Below are positions 14,836-24,206 of a stretch of 49,577 nucleotides of DNA, piece by piece (position 1 is the stretch's first letter; the number at the start of each line of letters is the position of its first letter). The notes beneath the pieces were generated by a model. It was given only the letters and a program-made list of their open reading frames with translations, searched no databases and was not told the DNA's origin. The stretch comes from an uncultured Clostridia bacterium (GTDB taxonomy: Bacteria; Bacillota; Clostridia; Oscillospirales; Acutalibacteraceae). The position numbers were made by a program, and so were the translations under genes. Location of the stretch: NCBI GenBank assembly GCA_945912145.1, contig CAMEBF010000015.1:1-49577 (forward strand), given 5' to 3'.

Positions 14836-14890
14836 CAAGCGCGCAGCGCTTCCGAAATTATTCATTATTCATTATTCATTATTCATTGAA
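14836..14890. repeat. Half palindromic element: triloop hairpin plus heptamer array
   Basis: AAGCGC-GCA-GCGCTT hairpin (14837-14851), CCGAA, then four copies of the seven-base word ATTATTC. Matches the right half of the elements at 19310-19438 and 20112-20393. No left half is seen. It lies between the sigma-GLUG gene and the radical SAM gene. Confidence 0.75.
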
Positions 14891-14903
14891 AAGTGACGCG
14901 ACG

Positions 14904-15800
14904 CTACACGCCTTGCAGATCAAACGGCGGCGTATACTCCTGCTTTGCGGACGAAAAATCCTGCACATACACATTCTCGAGCCCGACAAGATACAGATAA
15001 TCGACCGCCTTGTTATATTCCTCTTCCGAGACCGTCCGGCAAAGCTCCGGACAAGAGCAGTTCGCGTTCGGCGTGTACTGGCTCATCAGGCTGAATAACA
15101 CCTTATCCTGAAACTCCGAAGACACCCAGTCGATCACATCGAGCGTATTTTCGAGCCGTCCCGGCAGCATCAGATGACGGATCAGCACGCCTTTTTCCAG
15201 GATACCCTCATGATCCATACGAAATTCGCCGACCTGACGGAACATCTCCCGAACAGCCGCCGCCGCTACGGACGGATAATCTGCCGCCGAAGAATATTTT
15301 TTCGCAAGCGATGCATCCCGGTACTTCATATCCGGCAGATAAATCTGAATTTTGCCCGCAAAGCGGCGCAGCGTCTCCACGCTGTCATAGCCGCTGCTGT
15401 TATAAACGACGGGAACGGGCAGCGGCTCATTCAGCGATTCGAGAATCGGCTCGGCATAGTGTGTCGGTGTGACGAGATTGATATTATGGACGCCGTCATC
15501 AATCAGTTCATGATAAATTTCCCGCAAACGGTCAACCGTGATTTCCTTTCCGAAGCCGCCGGAGCTGATTTCATCATTCTGGCAAAAAACGCATTTGAGA
15601 TTGCAGCCGCTGAAAAAGACAGCACCCGATCCGCCGTAACCGCTGATACAGGGCTCCTCCCAGAAATGGGCGGCAGCTCTCGCTACGGTAAGCGTTCCGG
15701 GTACGCCGCAAACGCCGCGCCGACGGCTGCGGTCAACGCCGCAATGCCGCGGACAGACGGAACAAAAATTTTCCGTATTCTCTCTTTCCATCGCCGTCAT
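14904..15800 (-). CDS. Radical SAM protein of the PflA-like type
   Basis: 298 residues. The radical SAM cluster motif CNLKCVFCQN (CxxxCxxC) appears at about 65-74, preceded by CSVCPRHCGVDR and RGVCGV, extra Cys found in the 'putative pyruvate formate-lyase activating enzyme' group. A PTHYAEP strand, YNSSGYDS and LPDMKY fit the TIM-barrel of that group. The start overlaps the mfd stop (ATGA), so it is the last gene of the glmU-pth-mfd run. The substrate is unknown; no glycyl radical enzyme is nearby. Confidence 0.85.
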   Translation of the reverse strand: MTAMERENTENFCSVCPRHCGVDRSRRRGVCGVPGTLTVARAAAHFWEEPCISGYGGSGAVFFSGCNLKCVFCQNDEISSGGFGKEITVDRLREIYHELIDDGVHNINLVTPTHYAEPILESLNEPLPVPVVYNSSGYDSVETLRRFAGKIQIYLPDMKYRDASLAKKYSSAADYPSVAAAAVREMFRQVGEFRMDHEGILEKGVLIRHLMLPGRLENTLDVIDWVSSEFQDKVLFSLMSQYTPNANCSCPELCRTVSEEEYNKAVDYLYLVGLENVYVQDFSSAKQEYTPPFDLQGV

Positions 15801-18800
15801 GCTTCCTGTTCCGCCTCTTTCATTTTATCGAGCAGCTTCATCACGAGCCGCAGCGTGTCAAGCGGATTCTCGCCTTTCGCAATCTTGACGGAGATATAGG
15901 GCTTTGCCGCTGCGCTGACGAGAATGCGGCCTTTCATCGCTTTCGCCAGAACCGAGACCATCTCGGGGGAAATCGTATCGCAGTACAGCAGCAGATTGCT
16001 CTCCCGCTGGCCGATCTCATAAATGCCATGCTTCATCGCCGCGTTACGAATAAGCGACACGGTCAGCAGACCCTTGACGCTCTCCGGCGGTTCGCCGAAG
16101 CGGTCGATCAGCTCGTCGAGCACATCCGACGCTTCCTCCTCGCTGCGGATCGCGGCAATCTTGCGGTACATGGAAAGCCGCTGCGGTACATTGTCAATAT
16201 AGCGTTCCGGAATATGCGCGTCGATTCGGATATCAATCAGACATTCGCGCGCCGATTCACTTTCCGTCTCGCCGTTCTTTTCTTCGTTCACGGCTTCGGA
16301 CAGCATTTGCAGGTACATATCGTAGCCGACCGCCTCGAGATGCCCGTGCTGCTTCGCCCCCAGAATATTGCCCGCACCGCGGATCTCCAGATCCTTCATT
16401 GCGATCTTAAAGCCCGAGCCGAACTCCGTATACTCCCGGATCGCGGACAGCCGCCGCTGCGCGATCTCGGACAATTCCTTTCCCCGGCGGAACGTAAAAT
16501 AGGCAAACGCCCGGCGCGACGAACGACCGACCCGTCCGCGGATCTGATGGAGCTGCGCAAGCCCCATGCAGTCGGCGTTTTCAATGATCAGCGTGTTGAC
16601 GTTCGGCACGTCCACGCCGGTTTCAATGATCGTCGTGCAGACAAGAATTTCAATTTCGCCCTCTAAAAGCTGCCGCCATACCTCGCTGAGCTCCGCCTCC
16701 GCCATTTTGCCGTGCGCGACGGCGATGGACGCTTCGGGCAGATAGGTGTGGATTTCGGCGGCTTTTTCCTCGATGTCCTCCACGCGGTTATACAAATAAT
16801 AAATCTGACCGCCGCGGCGCAGCTCCTTCTCCATCGCCTCGGCGAGAATGCCCATGTCGTGCTCCATGACGTAGGTCTGCACGGGAGAACGATCCTGCGG
16901 CGCTTCCTCGATCACGGACATATCGCGGATACCCGTCATCGCCATATTGAGTGTCCGGGGAATCGGCGTCGCGGAGAGCGTCAGCACATCGACGGACGGA
17001 AACACCGTTTTGAATTTTTCTTTCTGCGCCACGCCGAACCGCTGTTCTTCATCGATGATGACCAGACCTAAATCCTTAAATTTTACATCCTTGGAAATCA
17101 GGCGATGCGTGCCGACGACAATATCGACCGACCCCTGACGCACGCCCTTGATAATTTCCGCCTGCTGCTTGGCGTTGCGGAATCGGGAGAGCATCTCAAT
17201 GCGCACGGGGAAGCCCTCAAAGCGGCGCATCATCGTGCGGTAATGCTGCAGCGCGAGAATTGTAGTCGGCACCAAAACAGCGCATTGCTTGCCGTCGGCA
17301 ATGCACTTAAAGGCCGCCCGCAGCGCGACCTCGGTCTTGCCGAAGCCCACGTCGCCGCACAGCAGCCGATCCATCGGATACGGTTTTTCCATATCCTGCT
17401 TGATTTCATCAATACAGCGAAGCTGATCGTCCGTTTCGTCGAACTCAAAACGGCGTTCAAAATCGCTCTGCATATCAATATCGGGCGAAAAGGCGTAGCC
17501 CTTGGTGTTATGGCGTTTGGCGTAAAGCGCAAGCAGCTCCTTCGCCATATCCTTGACGGCACCCTTGACGCGGGCTTTCGTCTTTTTCCAATCGTTCGAG
17601 CCGAGCTTGTTGATCTTTACGCCTCTGCCGCCCTCATCGCGGGGGCCGATATATTTGGAAACTAAGTCGAGCTGCGTCACGGGGACATACAGCACGTCCG
17701 CGCCGACGTATTTAATCTTGATATAATCCTTGACCACACCGGAGACGTTCATATCGACGATGCCATCGAAAATGCCAATGCCGTGAATGGAATGCACGAC
17801 GTAATCGCCCTTGTGCAGCTCCTCGATGGAATGCAGCCCCTGACTGATGTCGTGAAATTTCTTTTTGCCCGAAGCGCGCCGCACGCCGCCACTCTTATAC
17901 CGTCCGGCGGTGACGATGCGCAGCTTTTCGCCGGGATATTCCATGCCGAAGCTTAAGGCACCCGGAATGATATTGACCGCGCCTTTTGGGAAAACAGTCG
18001 GCGGAACGGGGAAATAATTGCATAAAAAGCCGTCGTCGTTCAGATCCTGACAAAGACTTTTCGCCGCCTTGTCCGTCCCGGCAAAGAGCACGACGGTATA
18101 GCCCCGGACGAGATCGGGCTTTAAGTCATCCGTCAGAACGGTCAGCGAGCCCTCCCACGGAGAGGTCTGGCGGACGTTCATTGTCACTAACTCTTTGACC
18201 GGCGTATCGAACGAGCCGCGCGCAAAGTTATCGAGATACAGCGCGCCCATTTTTTCATAAAAAGAAACCGTTTCGCTCCATGTCAGCGAAAACGTATCGA
18301 GTCCGCGGCACAGCACGCCGTCCTCAAACAGCATTGTCAGGTCTTCGCGAAGCAGCTCATGCACGTTGGCGGCGCGTTCCTTGATGTTGTGCGTCTCGCA
18401 GGCGAACAGCAGACAGTCTTCGCAGTAATCGAAAATACTCTCGCTGTGTTCATACGCTAAATTCAGGTATTTATCCGCCGACGCGAGCCGGAGGCCGTCC
18501 CGAAGGCTCTGCGCGTCGCGGTATAAACCCTCTCTGGCTTTTTCCGTTTTTTTGCCGCGCAGGGAGGATGCAAGCGTCTCAATCTTTTCGGCGAAGAGCA
18601 GATCGTCGTCAAAAACAATTTCGGAAGCCGGCGTAATGCGGATTTCCTCGACGGGATCGCCGCGCCGCTGCGACAGGATATCAAAATACGCCATCGAGTC
18701 GACGGTGTCGCCCCAGAACTCCACACGGACGGGAAACGGCGCGTCAGGCGGGAAGAAATCGAGGATCGAGCCGCGCAGCGCGAACTGTCCCTCCCCCTCG

Positions 18801-19297
18801 ACCAGCTCCGTGCGCACATAGCCGGCGGCGACCAGAGCCGCTAAGACCTTGTCCTGTTCGGCGTCACAGCCGTTTTGCAGCGTGACGGATTTTTCGAGCA
18901 GCGTTTTTTTCGGGATCGTCAGCTGCATCGCCGCCTCAACGGAGCAGACGATCACATCGAAATCGCCCTGCGCCGCATGACCGAGCACACCGAGCCGTTT
19001 GCGCTCATACTCACGAGAATGGCTCTCATCGGAACGGAAATTGCGGTCTGCCGCCGGATAGAGAAAGGCCTTGCGTCCCATCGTCTCGAGATCTGCGGTC
19101 ATTTTCACGGCGGAGGCTTCGTCGTCGGTCAGCACAAGCGCCTTTTTGCCTGTCTCCTCACCGAGCGTCGCGATCAGGTGCGATTTAGGCGTAAGCGAAA
19201 GCCCCAGCACGCCCATCGGCAGCCGGTTCTTTTTGACGTTATATTCGACGGAAGCGTATTCCGCGTTGTTTTTCAGTAAGCCGGAAAATGAGCTCAT
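15797..19297 (-). CDS. mfd: Transcription-repair coupling factor Mfd
   Basis: 1166 residues from ATG 19297 (GAGG upstream), normal for the family. It has an N-terminal UvrB-like region, a CarD-like RNA polymerase interaction domain ([17 protein letters not shown], about 480-540), helicase motifs (Walker [17 protein letters not shown] box [29 protein letters not shown]) and the C-terminal TRCF domain. Mfd removes stalled RNA polymerase and recruits the UvrA repair machinery. It sits in the common Firmicute order after pth and is translationally linked to the radical SAM gene. Confidence 0.97.
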   Translation of the reverse strand: MSSFSGLLKNNAEYASVEYNVKKNRLPMGVLGLSLTPKSHLIATLGEETGKKALVLTDDEASAVKMTADLETMGRKAFLYPAADRNFRSDESHSREYERKRLGVLGHAAQGDFDVIVCSVEAAMQLTIPKKTLLEKSVTLQNGCDAEQDKVLAALVAAGYVRTELVEGEGQFALRGSILDFFPPDAPFPVRVEFWGDTVDSMAYFDILSQRRGDPVEEIRITPASEIVFDDDLLFAEKIETLASSLRGKKTEKAREGLYRDAQSLRDGLRLASADKYLNLAYEHSESIFDYCEDCLLFACETHNIKERAANVHELLREDLTMLFEDGVLCRGLDTFSLTWSETVSFYEKMGALYLDNFARGSFDTPVKELVTMNVRQTSPWEGSLTVLTDDLKPDLVRGYTVVLFAGTDKAAKSLCQDLNDDGFLCNYFPVPPTVFPKGAVNIIPGALSFGMEYPGEKLRIVTAGRYKSGGVRRASGKKKFHDISQGLHSIEELHKGDYVVHSIHGIGIFDGIVDMNVSGVVKDYIKIKYVGADVLYVPVTQLDLVSKYIGPRDEGGRGVKINKLGSNDWKKTKARVKGAVKDMAKELLALYAKRHNTKGYAFSPDIDMQSDFERRFEFDETDDQLRCIDEIKQDMEKPYPMDRLLCGDVGFGKTEVALRAAFKCIADGKQCAVLVPTTILALQHYRTMMRRFEGFPVRIEMLSRFRNAKQQAEIIKGVRQGSVDIVVGTHRLISKDVKFKDLGLVIIDEEQRFGVAQKEKFKTVFPSVDVLTLSATPIPRTLNMAMTGIRDMSVIEEAPQDRSPVQTYVMEHDMGILAEAMEKELRRGGQIYYLYNRVEDIEEKAAEIHTYLPEASIAVAHGKMAEAELSEVWRQLLEGEIEILVCTTIIETGVDVPNVNTLIIENADCMGLAQLHQIRGRVGRSSRRAFAYFTFRRGKELSEIAQRRLSAIREYTEFGSGFKIAMKDLEIRGAGNILGAKQHGHLEAVGYDMYLQMLSEAVNEEKNGETESESARECLIDIRIDAHIPERYIDNVPQRLSMYRKIAAIRSEEEASDVLDELIDRFGEPPESVKGLLTVSLIRNAAMKHGIYEIGQRESNLLLYCDTISPEMVSVLAKAMKGRILVSAAAKPYISVKIAKGENPLDTLRLVMKLLDKMKEAEQEA

Positions 19298-19309
19298 AAG
19301 TACCTCACT

Positions 19310-19438
19310 AATGTACAATGTACAATGTATAATGTACAATGATCGGAAAAGGCTGCGCCTTTTGAACCATTATCAAATCAAGCGCACAGCGCTTCCGAAA
19401 TTATACATTATTCATTATTCATCATTCACTATTCATTG
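19310..19438. repeat. Palindromic intergenic element, complete copy
   Basis: Left arm: repeats of AATGTAC/AATGTAT words (19310-19341). Next come TCGGAAAAGGC-TGC-GCCTTTT (hairpin 19347-19363), a spacer, the hairpin AAGCGC-ACA-GCGCTT (19380-19394) with TTCCGAA, and a right arm of ATTATAC/ATTATTC words. Left and right arms are inverted and related. Fills the mfd-pth gap. Confidence 0.75.
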
Positions 19439-19457
19439 CGGAAAGGGAAGAGAATCT

Positions 19458-20075
19458 TCACTTTCCGCTGATCTGGCAGGTCTGCATCGCCTTATCAATA
19501 TCCCCCGAGACGATCAGCTCCACGGCGTCGCACGCCTTTTCCATTGTCTTTTTCAGCGCCTCCTGCTCCTGTTTGGAGAACGTGCTCAGGACGTAATCTT
19601 TCAGATCGTAATCCGGGTGCGGCTTGCCGCCGACACCGATCTTGACACGCGGAAACGCATCGCTGTTCAGGTGGTATACAATACTTTTTATGCCGTTGTG
19701 GCTGCCGGCAGAACCCTTGCGCTTGACGCGCAGCGCGCCGAACGGGATGTCGATATCATCAAAAATGATGATGCAGTTTTCCGGCTTGATCTTATAGAAC
19801 GACGCCGCTTCGCGAACGGCTTCTCCGCTGTTGTTCATATAGGTCTGCGGACGCATCACAAGGCAGCGATGACCGGCGATCATGACATCGGCGGTCAGGG
19901 ATTTAAACTTGATGCGGTCGGTGGAAAAGCCCACACGGTTCGCGAGAATGTCGAGGCACAGAAAGCCCGCATTGTGGCGTGTCAGCTCGTATTCTTTTCC
20001 GGGGTTTCCGAGCCCCGCAATAATAAACTCCACCGGTCCCGTGGGCCGGGAGGAAAAACTTTTGAAAAATGACAT
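19458..20075 (-). CDS. pth: Peptidyl-tRNA hydrolase
   Basis: 205 residues. Contains the family hallmarks IIAGLGNPGKEYELTRHNAGF (split: GLGNPG with Asn, the catalytic His in TRHNAG), PQTYMNNSGE, FDDIDIPFG, RxKGSAGSHNGIKSI and FPRVKIGVG. It frees peptidyl-tRNA that drops off ribosomes. ATG 20075 is chosen because AAGG lies 7 bases upstream; a TTG two codons earlier is possible. Flanked on both sides by palindromic intergenic elements. Confidence 0.96.
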   Translation of the reverse strand: MSFFKSFSSRPTGPVEFIIAGLGNPGKEYELTRHNAGFLCLDILANRVGFSTDRIKFKSLTADVMIAGHRCLVMRPQTYMNNSGEAVREAASFYKIKPENCIIIFDDIDIPFGALRVKRKGSAGSHNGIKSIVYHLNSDAFPRVKIGVGGKPHPDYDLKDYVLSTFSKQEQEALKKTMEKACDAVELIVSGDIDKAMQTCQISGK

Positions 20076-20111
20076 AAGCAAAACCTTATTAAAAATTCAG
20101 AATTTATTATG

Positions 20112-20393
20112 AAAAGTTCAAAGTGCAGTGTTCAAAGTTCAATGTCGGAAAAGGCTTCGCCTTTTGATTCATTATATAATGCGCGCCGCAGGCGTATCAA
20201 TCAAGCCCGCAGGGCTTCCGATTCTTTTGCTGTAAGGCAAAAACTTCACTTCGGCGCAGCCGAAACTTCATAGCCCGCAGGGCTGCTTCACTTGTCCCAC
20301 AGGGACAAACTTCACTGCGAAGCCACGCGCCGCAGGCGTATCAATCAAGCGCGCAGCGCTTCCGAAACTGCACTTTGCACTTTGCTCATTGCC
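20112..20393. repeat. Large palindromic intergenic element with nested hairpins
   Basis: Fills the whole 318-bp gap between pth and glmU. Left arm words AAAGTTC/AAAGTGC (20112-20144) and right arm CACTTTG words (20366-20385) are inverted relatives. Inside are hairpins with mostly three-base loops: AAAAGGC-TTC-GCCTTTT, CGCC-GCA-GGCG (twice), AAGCCC-GCA-GGGCTT (20203-20217), TTCGGC-GCA-GCCGAA, AGCCC-GCA-GGGCT, TGTCCC-ACA-GGGACA and AAGCGC-GCA-GCGCTT (20347-20361). Four CTTCAC/CTTCAT words separate the central ones. A segment of about 40 bp is repeated (20182-20221 and 20326-20365), with a paired C/G to G/C swap in its stem. No gene is seen. Confidence 0.8.
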
Positions 20394-21620
20394 TTAAACT
20401 TTTTTCTTATACGGCTGTTTACGTTCGACCCAATCTTCCTTGTTTGTCTGTCGTTCCCGCGCGATGGCAAGGGATTTATCGGGAACGTCCTGCGTAATGG
20501 TCGAACCGGCGGCGGTGTAGGCGTATTCGCCGACCGTGACCGGCGCGACAAGATTCGTATTGCAGCCGATGAACGCGCCGTCCTTGATCGTAGTGCGGTG
20601 CTTCGACTTGCCCGTATAATTGACCGTAACAACACCGCAGCCGAAATTGACGCCCTTACCGACGTCGGAATCGCCGACATACGTCAGATGCGAAACCTTG
20701 GTGCCCGTATCGATCACGGAATTTTTGACTTCAACAAAATTGCCCAGATGGACGCTTTCGCCGATCACGGAATTCGGGCGAACCTGAACAAACGGCCCGA
20801 TATCGGCATGATTCAGAATCTTCGCGCTACGGATCTGACCGTTGTTGAACGAAACGCCGTCGCCGATCTCGGCATTTTCCGCAAAGGAATTCGGACCGAT
20901 GACGCAGTCCTCGCCGATGACAACTTTTCCGCGCAGAATCGTGCCGGGCAGAATCTCGGTGTCGCGTCCGATCACGCAATCCGGACCGATCATCACGCCG
21001 TCACGGCACGGAATATCAACGCCTTCTGCCGTCAGCCGGTCGAGCACCGCCGTTCTTGCGATTTCCGTCAGGCGGTTCAGTTCTTCCCTTGTGTCGGCGG
21101 TCAGCGCGATACGGTCGTTCTCCGAACGGAAAACGGAGACTTTGCCGCTCTCTTTCATCCGGCCAATCGGACAGCCCTTTCCGTTTTTGTCTTCCTCGAG
21201 AAGCTGCGACAGCGCAGACGCCTTGCAACAGTATCCGGCTTCCGCCACCTCCGACGCGATCACCGTCACGTCGCAGTCTTCTTTTTCGTGAAAGCGCATC
21301 GCCTGCGTGAGCGTTTCTGCGTCTAAAAACGGCTTGCTGCCGCTGAGTATCAGAACACAGCCGTCATGCGCCGCCGCAAAATTCCCTGTCGCGTCGGTAT
21401 CGCCGAGCGTCACGGTGACGGCGCTGTCGCCGACGTGCTCCCCGATGGCGGTATCGCCGTTTTTCGTGATCACGCATATATCATCAATGCCGGTTTCCCG
21501 GACGGCGGACAGCACCCAGTCGAGCATGGGCTTGAACAGCACCCTCTGCATCGCTTTCGGCTTTTTGGAACAAAAGCTCTCGCCGCTCTCCGGCGCAAAA
21601 ATGATCGCACAGTTTTTCAT
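20394..21620 (-). CDS. glmU: GlmU-like protein: intact acetyltransferase half, degenerate uridyltransferase half
   Basis: 408 residues, about 50 shorter than usual. The C-terminal half (about 190-400) is a normal left-handed beta-helix acetyltransferase with IGPxCVIG-type hexapeptides, RPNSVIGESVHLGNFVEVKNS, HLTYVGDSDVG with the catalytic His, NFGCGVVTVNY and the closing AAGSTI. It should make GlcNAc-1-phosphate. The N-terminal half keeps the general order, but LAAGxGxRM reads FAPESGESF, the QxxGTGHA motif is absent (TLGDTDATGNFAAA), GDxP reads GSKP, and about 45 residues with the EQKDA and NSGxY motifs are missing. UTP-dependent uridylyl transfer is therefore unlikely. Order glmU-pth-mfd is typical, so this is the native locus. 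Confidence 0.88.
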   Translation of the reverse strand: MKNCAIIFAPESGESFCSKKPKAMQRVLFKPMLDWVLSAVRETGIDDICVITKNGDTAIGEHVGDSAVTVTLGDTDATGNFAAAHDGCVLILSGSKPFLDAETLTQAMRFHEKEDCDVTVIASEVAEAGYCCKASALSQLLEEDKNGKGCPIGRMKESGKVSVFRSENDRIALTADTREELNRLTEIARTAVLDRLTAEGVDIPCRDGVMIGPDCVIGRDTEILPGTILRGKVVIGEDCVIGPNSFAENAEIGDGVSFNNGQIRSAKILNHADIGPFVQVRPNSVIGESVHLGNFVEVKNSVIDTGTKVSHLTYVGDSDVGKGVNFGCGVVTVNYTGKSKHRTTIKDGAFIGCNTNLVAPVTVGEYAYTAAGSTITQDVPDKSLAIARERQTNKEDWVERKQPYKKKV

Positions 21621-21691
21621 GTATTCATCTCCGTCAGTCTGATTTATGAGAATATTGTACCATAGAATTTTTCGTTGTTCAATCGTTTACA

Positions 21692-21728
21692 GAAAAAACT
21701 TCCTGCAAGCTCTCTTGCAGGAAATCGT
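21692..21728 (-). terminator. Terminator of the SCP2-like gene
   Basis: TTCCTGCAAG (21700-21709) and CTTGCAGGAA (21714-21723) on a CTCT loop, with TTTTTT following on the minus strand. Confidence 0.85.
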
Positions 21729-21732
21729 TTTT

Positions 21733-22224
21733 TTATTTTGTTGTTTTTTTGGAAGTCTTCTTCGGAGCAGCGGTTTTCGCAGCCGGTTCGGCTTCTTTCT
21801 TTTTTGTCTTGGGAGCCTTTTCTTTTTCAGCAGCCGCTTTGGCCTTCGGCTCTTTCTTGGCTTCTTTTTTGGTTTCCTTCTTGACTTCCGCCTTCGGCTC
21901 TTTCTTCATCAGCTCCACGAGCATCAGCGCGTGACCGACGTCGCCGTCGACTTTCAGGTTGCCGGCGAAGAACGCCTCCATCGGATCGGCTTTGCAGGAG
22001 AGGATATCCTCAAGCAGTTTGCTCGAAACCGTGATGGCAGCCGTATGATCGTGATAATCATAGGGCTCAACGGCAAACGGCGCGTTCATATAGGCCACAT
22101 AGAAAATGCCGCCGCAGTCCTCGTCCGTCATTTCGATCTGAACGGCAAACGGATCCGTCAGCTTGGACTCGTCGATCGTTCCGAACTTTTCTTTGAGTTC
22201 ATTGAATTTTTCAATAAAAGTCAT
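21733..22224 (-). CDS. SCP2 sterol-carrier-like protein with Lys/Ala tail
   Basis: 163 residues from ATG 22224 (AAGGA 10 bases upstream; the ATG three codons earlier has no spacing to the site). Residues 1-105 match SCP2-like domains: a CGGIFYVAYMN strand, the AITVSSKLLEDILSCKADPMEAFF region and GNLKVDGDVGHALMLVEL (family GKLKIxGD). The tail of about 55 residues is almost all Lys, Ala, Glu and Pro. Such domains bind lipids or other hydrophobic ligands in the cytoplasm; the basic tail could contact nucleic acid or acidic membrane (inference). Confidence 0.85.
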   Translation of the reverse strand: MTFIEKFNELKEKFGTIDESKLTDPFAVQIEMTDEDCGGIFYVAYMNAPFAVEPYDYHDHTAAITVSSKLLEDILSCKADPMEAFFAGNLKVDGDVGHALMLVELMKKEPKAEVKKETKKEAKKEPKAKAAAEKEKAPKTKKKEAEPAAKTAAPKKTSKKTTK

Positions 22225-22425
22225 CGCTATCATTCCTTTTCTGTAGTCTTATACAAAATAGATTATAGCGTTTTTTCGGCGCGTTGTCAATTGTATTTTG
22301 TCGGCAAAATGCCCAAATTTCCCGTTTTATGCCGCAATGACAATATATTCAAAATTTTTGGAAACATTTCAAAAGCATAAGCAAAGCCTGACTTTCAAAG
22401 AATATTTTCAAAGGAGCTGATTTTT

Positions 22426-23781
22426 GTGAATACAAACCGTTGCAGCCGGCGAAACAAAATCCGTAAGATATCGTATGTTCTTACGCTGATCGCCGTGCTC
22501 GCCGCATGGGGCATCACCGCGACAGCGCAGAAAGTCGCCTACGAACGGCAGATCCGTGTCTCCAACCAGCGAGCCGTCGCGTCGCTGTCCTCTTATTTGG
22601 ATACCGTAGAAACCGATTTGCAGAAAATGCAGTATGTCAATACGCAGGCCATGGCGTCCGGACTGTCGATGTCGCTATGCAAATCCACGGCCGGTGCGAA
22701 ATCGTGCCTGTCCGAGCTTGATGCCGGCAGCACAAACCTCTCTACCGTCAATAAATTCCTCACGCAGGCAAGCGATTATGTGCAGTCGCTGAACAAAAAA
22801 CTGTCGTCCGGCGGCACCCTGACCGACGAGGATCATACGCAGATCACGAAATTATACGAATACGCCGGGAAGCTCGCCGACCAGATCAGTTATCTGGAAG
22901 AGGTCATGTACGTCGGGGACGTCGATTTCGAGAACGCCGCTTCGACGCTCTCCAATCTGCGCGACATGGGCGATCTGTCGATCTCGTATACCGACACGAT
23001 CTCCGACGCCGAAGACACGTTTTCCGACTATCCGACGCTCATATACGACGGCCCGTTTTCGGACAACATGACCGAAAAGGAATCCGATATGCTGAAAACC
23101 GAAAAAGAAATTTCGCAGAACGAAGCGAAAAAGCGTGCCGCCGCCTATTCGTCCATCGAAGAAAAGAAGCTGATCGCGCAGGAGGATGAAAACGGCACGA
23201 TCAAGGCATATGTTTTCTATTATGACGGCACCAGCGTGGCGGTGACCAAAAACGGCGGTTATCTTTTATATCTGCTGTCATCCGATTTCGCGGGTGAGAG
23301 CAAGCTCGAAGCCGAGCAGGCCGTCGAAAAAGCGCGGCAATATCTGGAAAAATACGGATTTACCGCCATGAAAGACAGTTATTACTCCGTAAACGACGGA
23401 ATATGCACCGCAAATTTTGCATATACTCAAGATGATGTGATTTGTTATCCCGATCTCATCAAAGTAGGCGTCGCTATGGACACCGGACGGATCGTCTCCG
23501 TCGATGCCTCCGGCTATCTGATGAATCACAAGACAAGAACGATTCCCACTGCCGTCATGACAGCGAACGAAGCCGAAGCCACGCTCAGCAGCGTGCTCAC
23601 ACCCAAGAGCTGCAAAACGGCCGTAATCCCGACAGACGCCGGCAAAGAGGTTTATACCTATGAATTTCTTTGCAGCGACAGAAGCGGAAACGACGTGCTG
23701 GTCTATATCGACGCCGAAACCGGAAAAGAAGCGGACATCAAGCTGCTTTTATACGCAGACGGCGGCACGCTGACAAGATGA
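22426..23781 (+). CDS. ypeB: Germination protein YpeB
   Basis: 451 residues, the usual YpeB length. GTG start with AAGGAG upstream. An N-terminal membrane helix (about 15-33) is followed by the helical YpeB region and two PepSY-like repeats near the C-terminus (EQAVEKARQYLEKYGF; TANEAEATLSSVL...YEFLCSDRSGNDVLVYIDAETGKEADI). YpeB stabilises the cortex-lytic enzyme SleB in spores; sleB is normally adjacent but is not in this window. Its presence argues for a spore-former. A small lipoprotein gene follows 48 bp downstream on the same strand. Confidence 0.88.
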   Translation: MNTNRCSRRNKIRKISYVLTLIAVLAAWGITATAQKVAYERQIRVSNQRAVASLSSYLDTVETDLQKMQYVNTQAMASGLSMSLCKSTAGAKSCLSELDAGSTNLSTVNKFLTQASDYVQSLNKKLSSGGTLTDEDHTQITKLYEYAGKLADQISYLEEVMYVGDVDFENAASTLSNLRDMGDLSISYTDTISDAEDTFSDYPTLIYDGPFSDNMTEKESDMLKTEKEISQNEAKKRAAAYSSIEEKKLIAQEDENGTIKAYVFYYDGTSVAVTKNGGYLLYLLSSDFAGESKLEAEQAVEKARQYLEKYGFTAMKDSYYSVNDGICTANFAYTQDDVICYPDLIKVGVAMDTGRIVSVDASGYLMNHKTRTIPTAVMTANEAEATLSSVLTPKSCKTAVIPTDAGKEVYTYEFLCSDRSGNDVLVYIDAETGKEADIKLLLYADGGTLTR

Positions 23782-23829
23782 TGAACGCTATCCGATTTTT
23801 TTGAAACCATCGAAAGGATGAAAGGCAAC

Positions 23830-24147
23830 ATGAAAAAAACAGCCATTACTCTGTTGGCCGTCATTGCCGCCGCCGTGATGCTCTTCACGGGCTGCAGCCG
23901 CAATACGGACAAGGACATGACCACGACCAAGGCTCCCGTCACCACAACGGCCGCCGCGACGACCGCCGCCGCCACAACGGACCGCGACCTCACGAACGAC
24001 ATGGCGGGCACATCGGCCGGTGCGCCGGAATCGACGAACCGTGATTCCGCTCTGGGCGACGCGGTAGAAGACGCCGCCGAAGGCGCTGCCGACGCGAACG
24101 AACGAATCGCCGAAGGCGTGCGGGATGCCCAGAACAACAATCGCTGA
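23830..24147 (+). CDS. Small Thr/Ala-rich lipoprotein
   Basis: 105 residues from ATG 23830, with AAAGG upstream; an earlier ATG four codons before lacks spacing to its site. Signal peptide ending in lipobox LFTGC, then a Thr/Ala-rich low-complexity stretch (TTTAAATTAAATT) and an acidic Ala-rich helix. Probably co-transcribed with ypeB, ending at the terminator 8 bp later. It could be a spore or envelope lipoprotein; function unknown. Confidence 0.8.
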   Translation: MKKTAITLLAVIAAAVMLFTGCSRNTDKDMTTTKAPVTTTAAATTAAATTDRDLTNDMAGTSAGAPESTNRDSALGDAVEDAAEGAADANERIAEGVRDAQNNNR

Positions 24148-24154
24148 CACAACA

Positions 24155-24191
24155 AAGACGGAACGCTCTCAAAAATAAGCGTTCCGTTTTT
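24155..24191 (+). terminator. Terminator after the ypeB-lipoprotein unit
   Basis: CGGAACGCT and AGCGTTCCG stem, 10-base loop, followed by TTTTT. Confidence 0.85.
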
Positions 24192-24206
24192 ACATTCTGT
24201 TTGCCG

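Noticed and set aside
14857-14887. Simple-sequence artefact only
   Set aside because: The heptamers are attached to a hairpin and cap sequence shared with other copies, so they are part of a larger element.
22426-24147. sleB cortex-lytic enzyme beside ypeB
   Set aside because: The neighbours are an SCP2-like gene and a small lipoprotein; no SleB-like hydrolase is seen.
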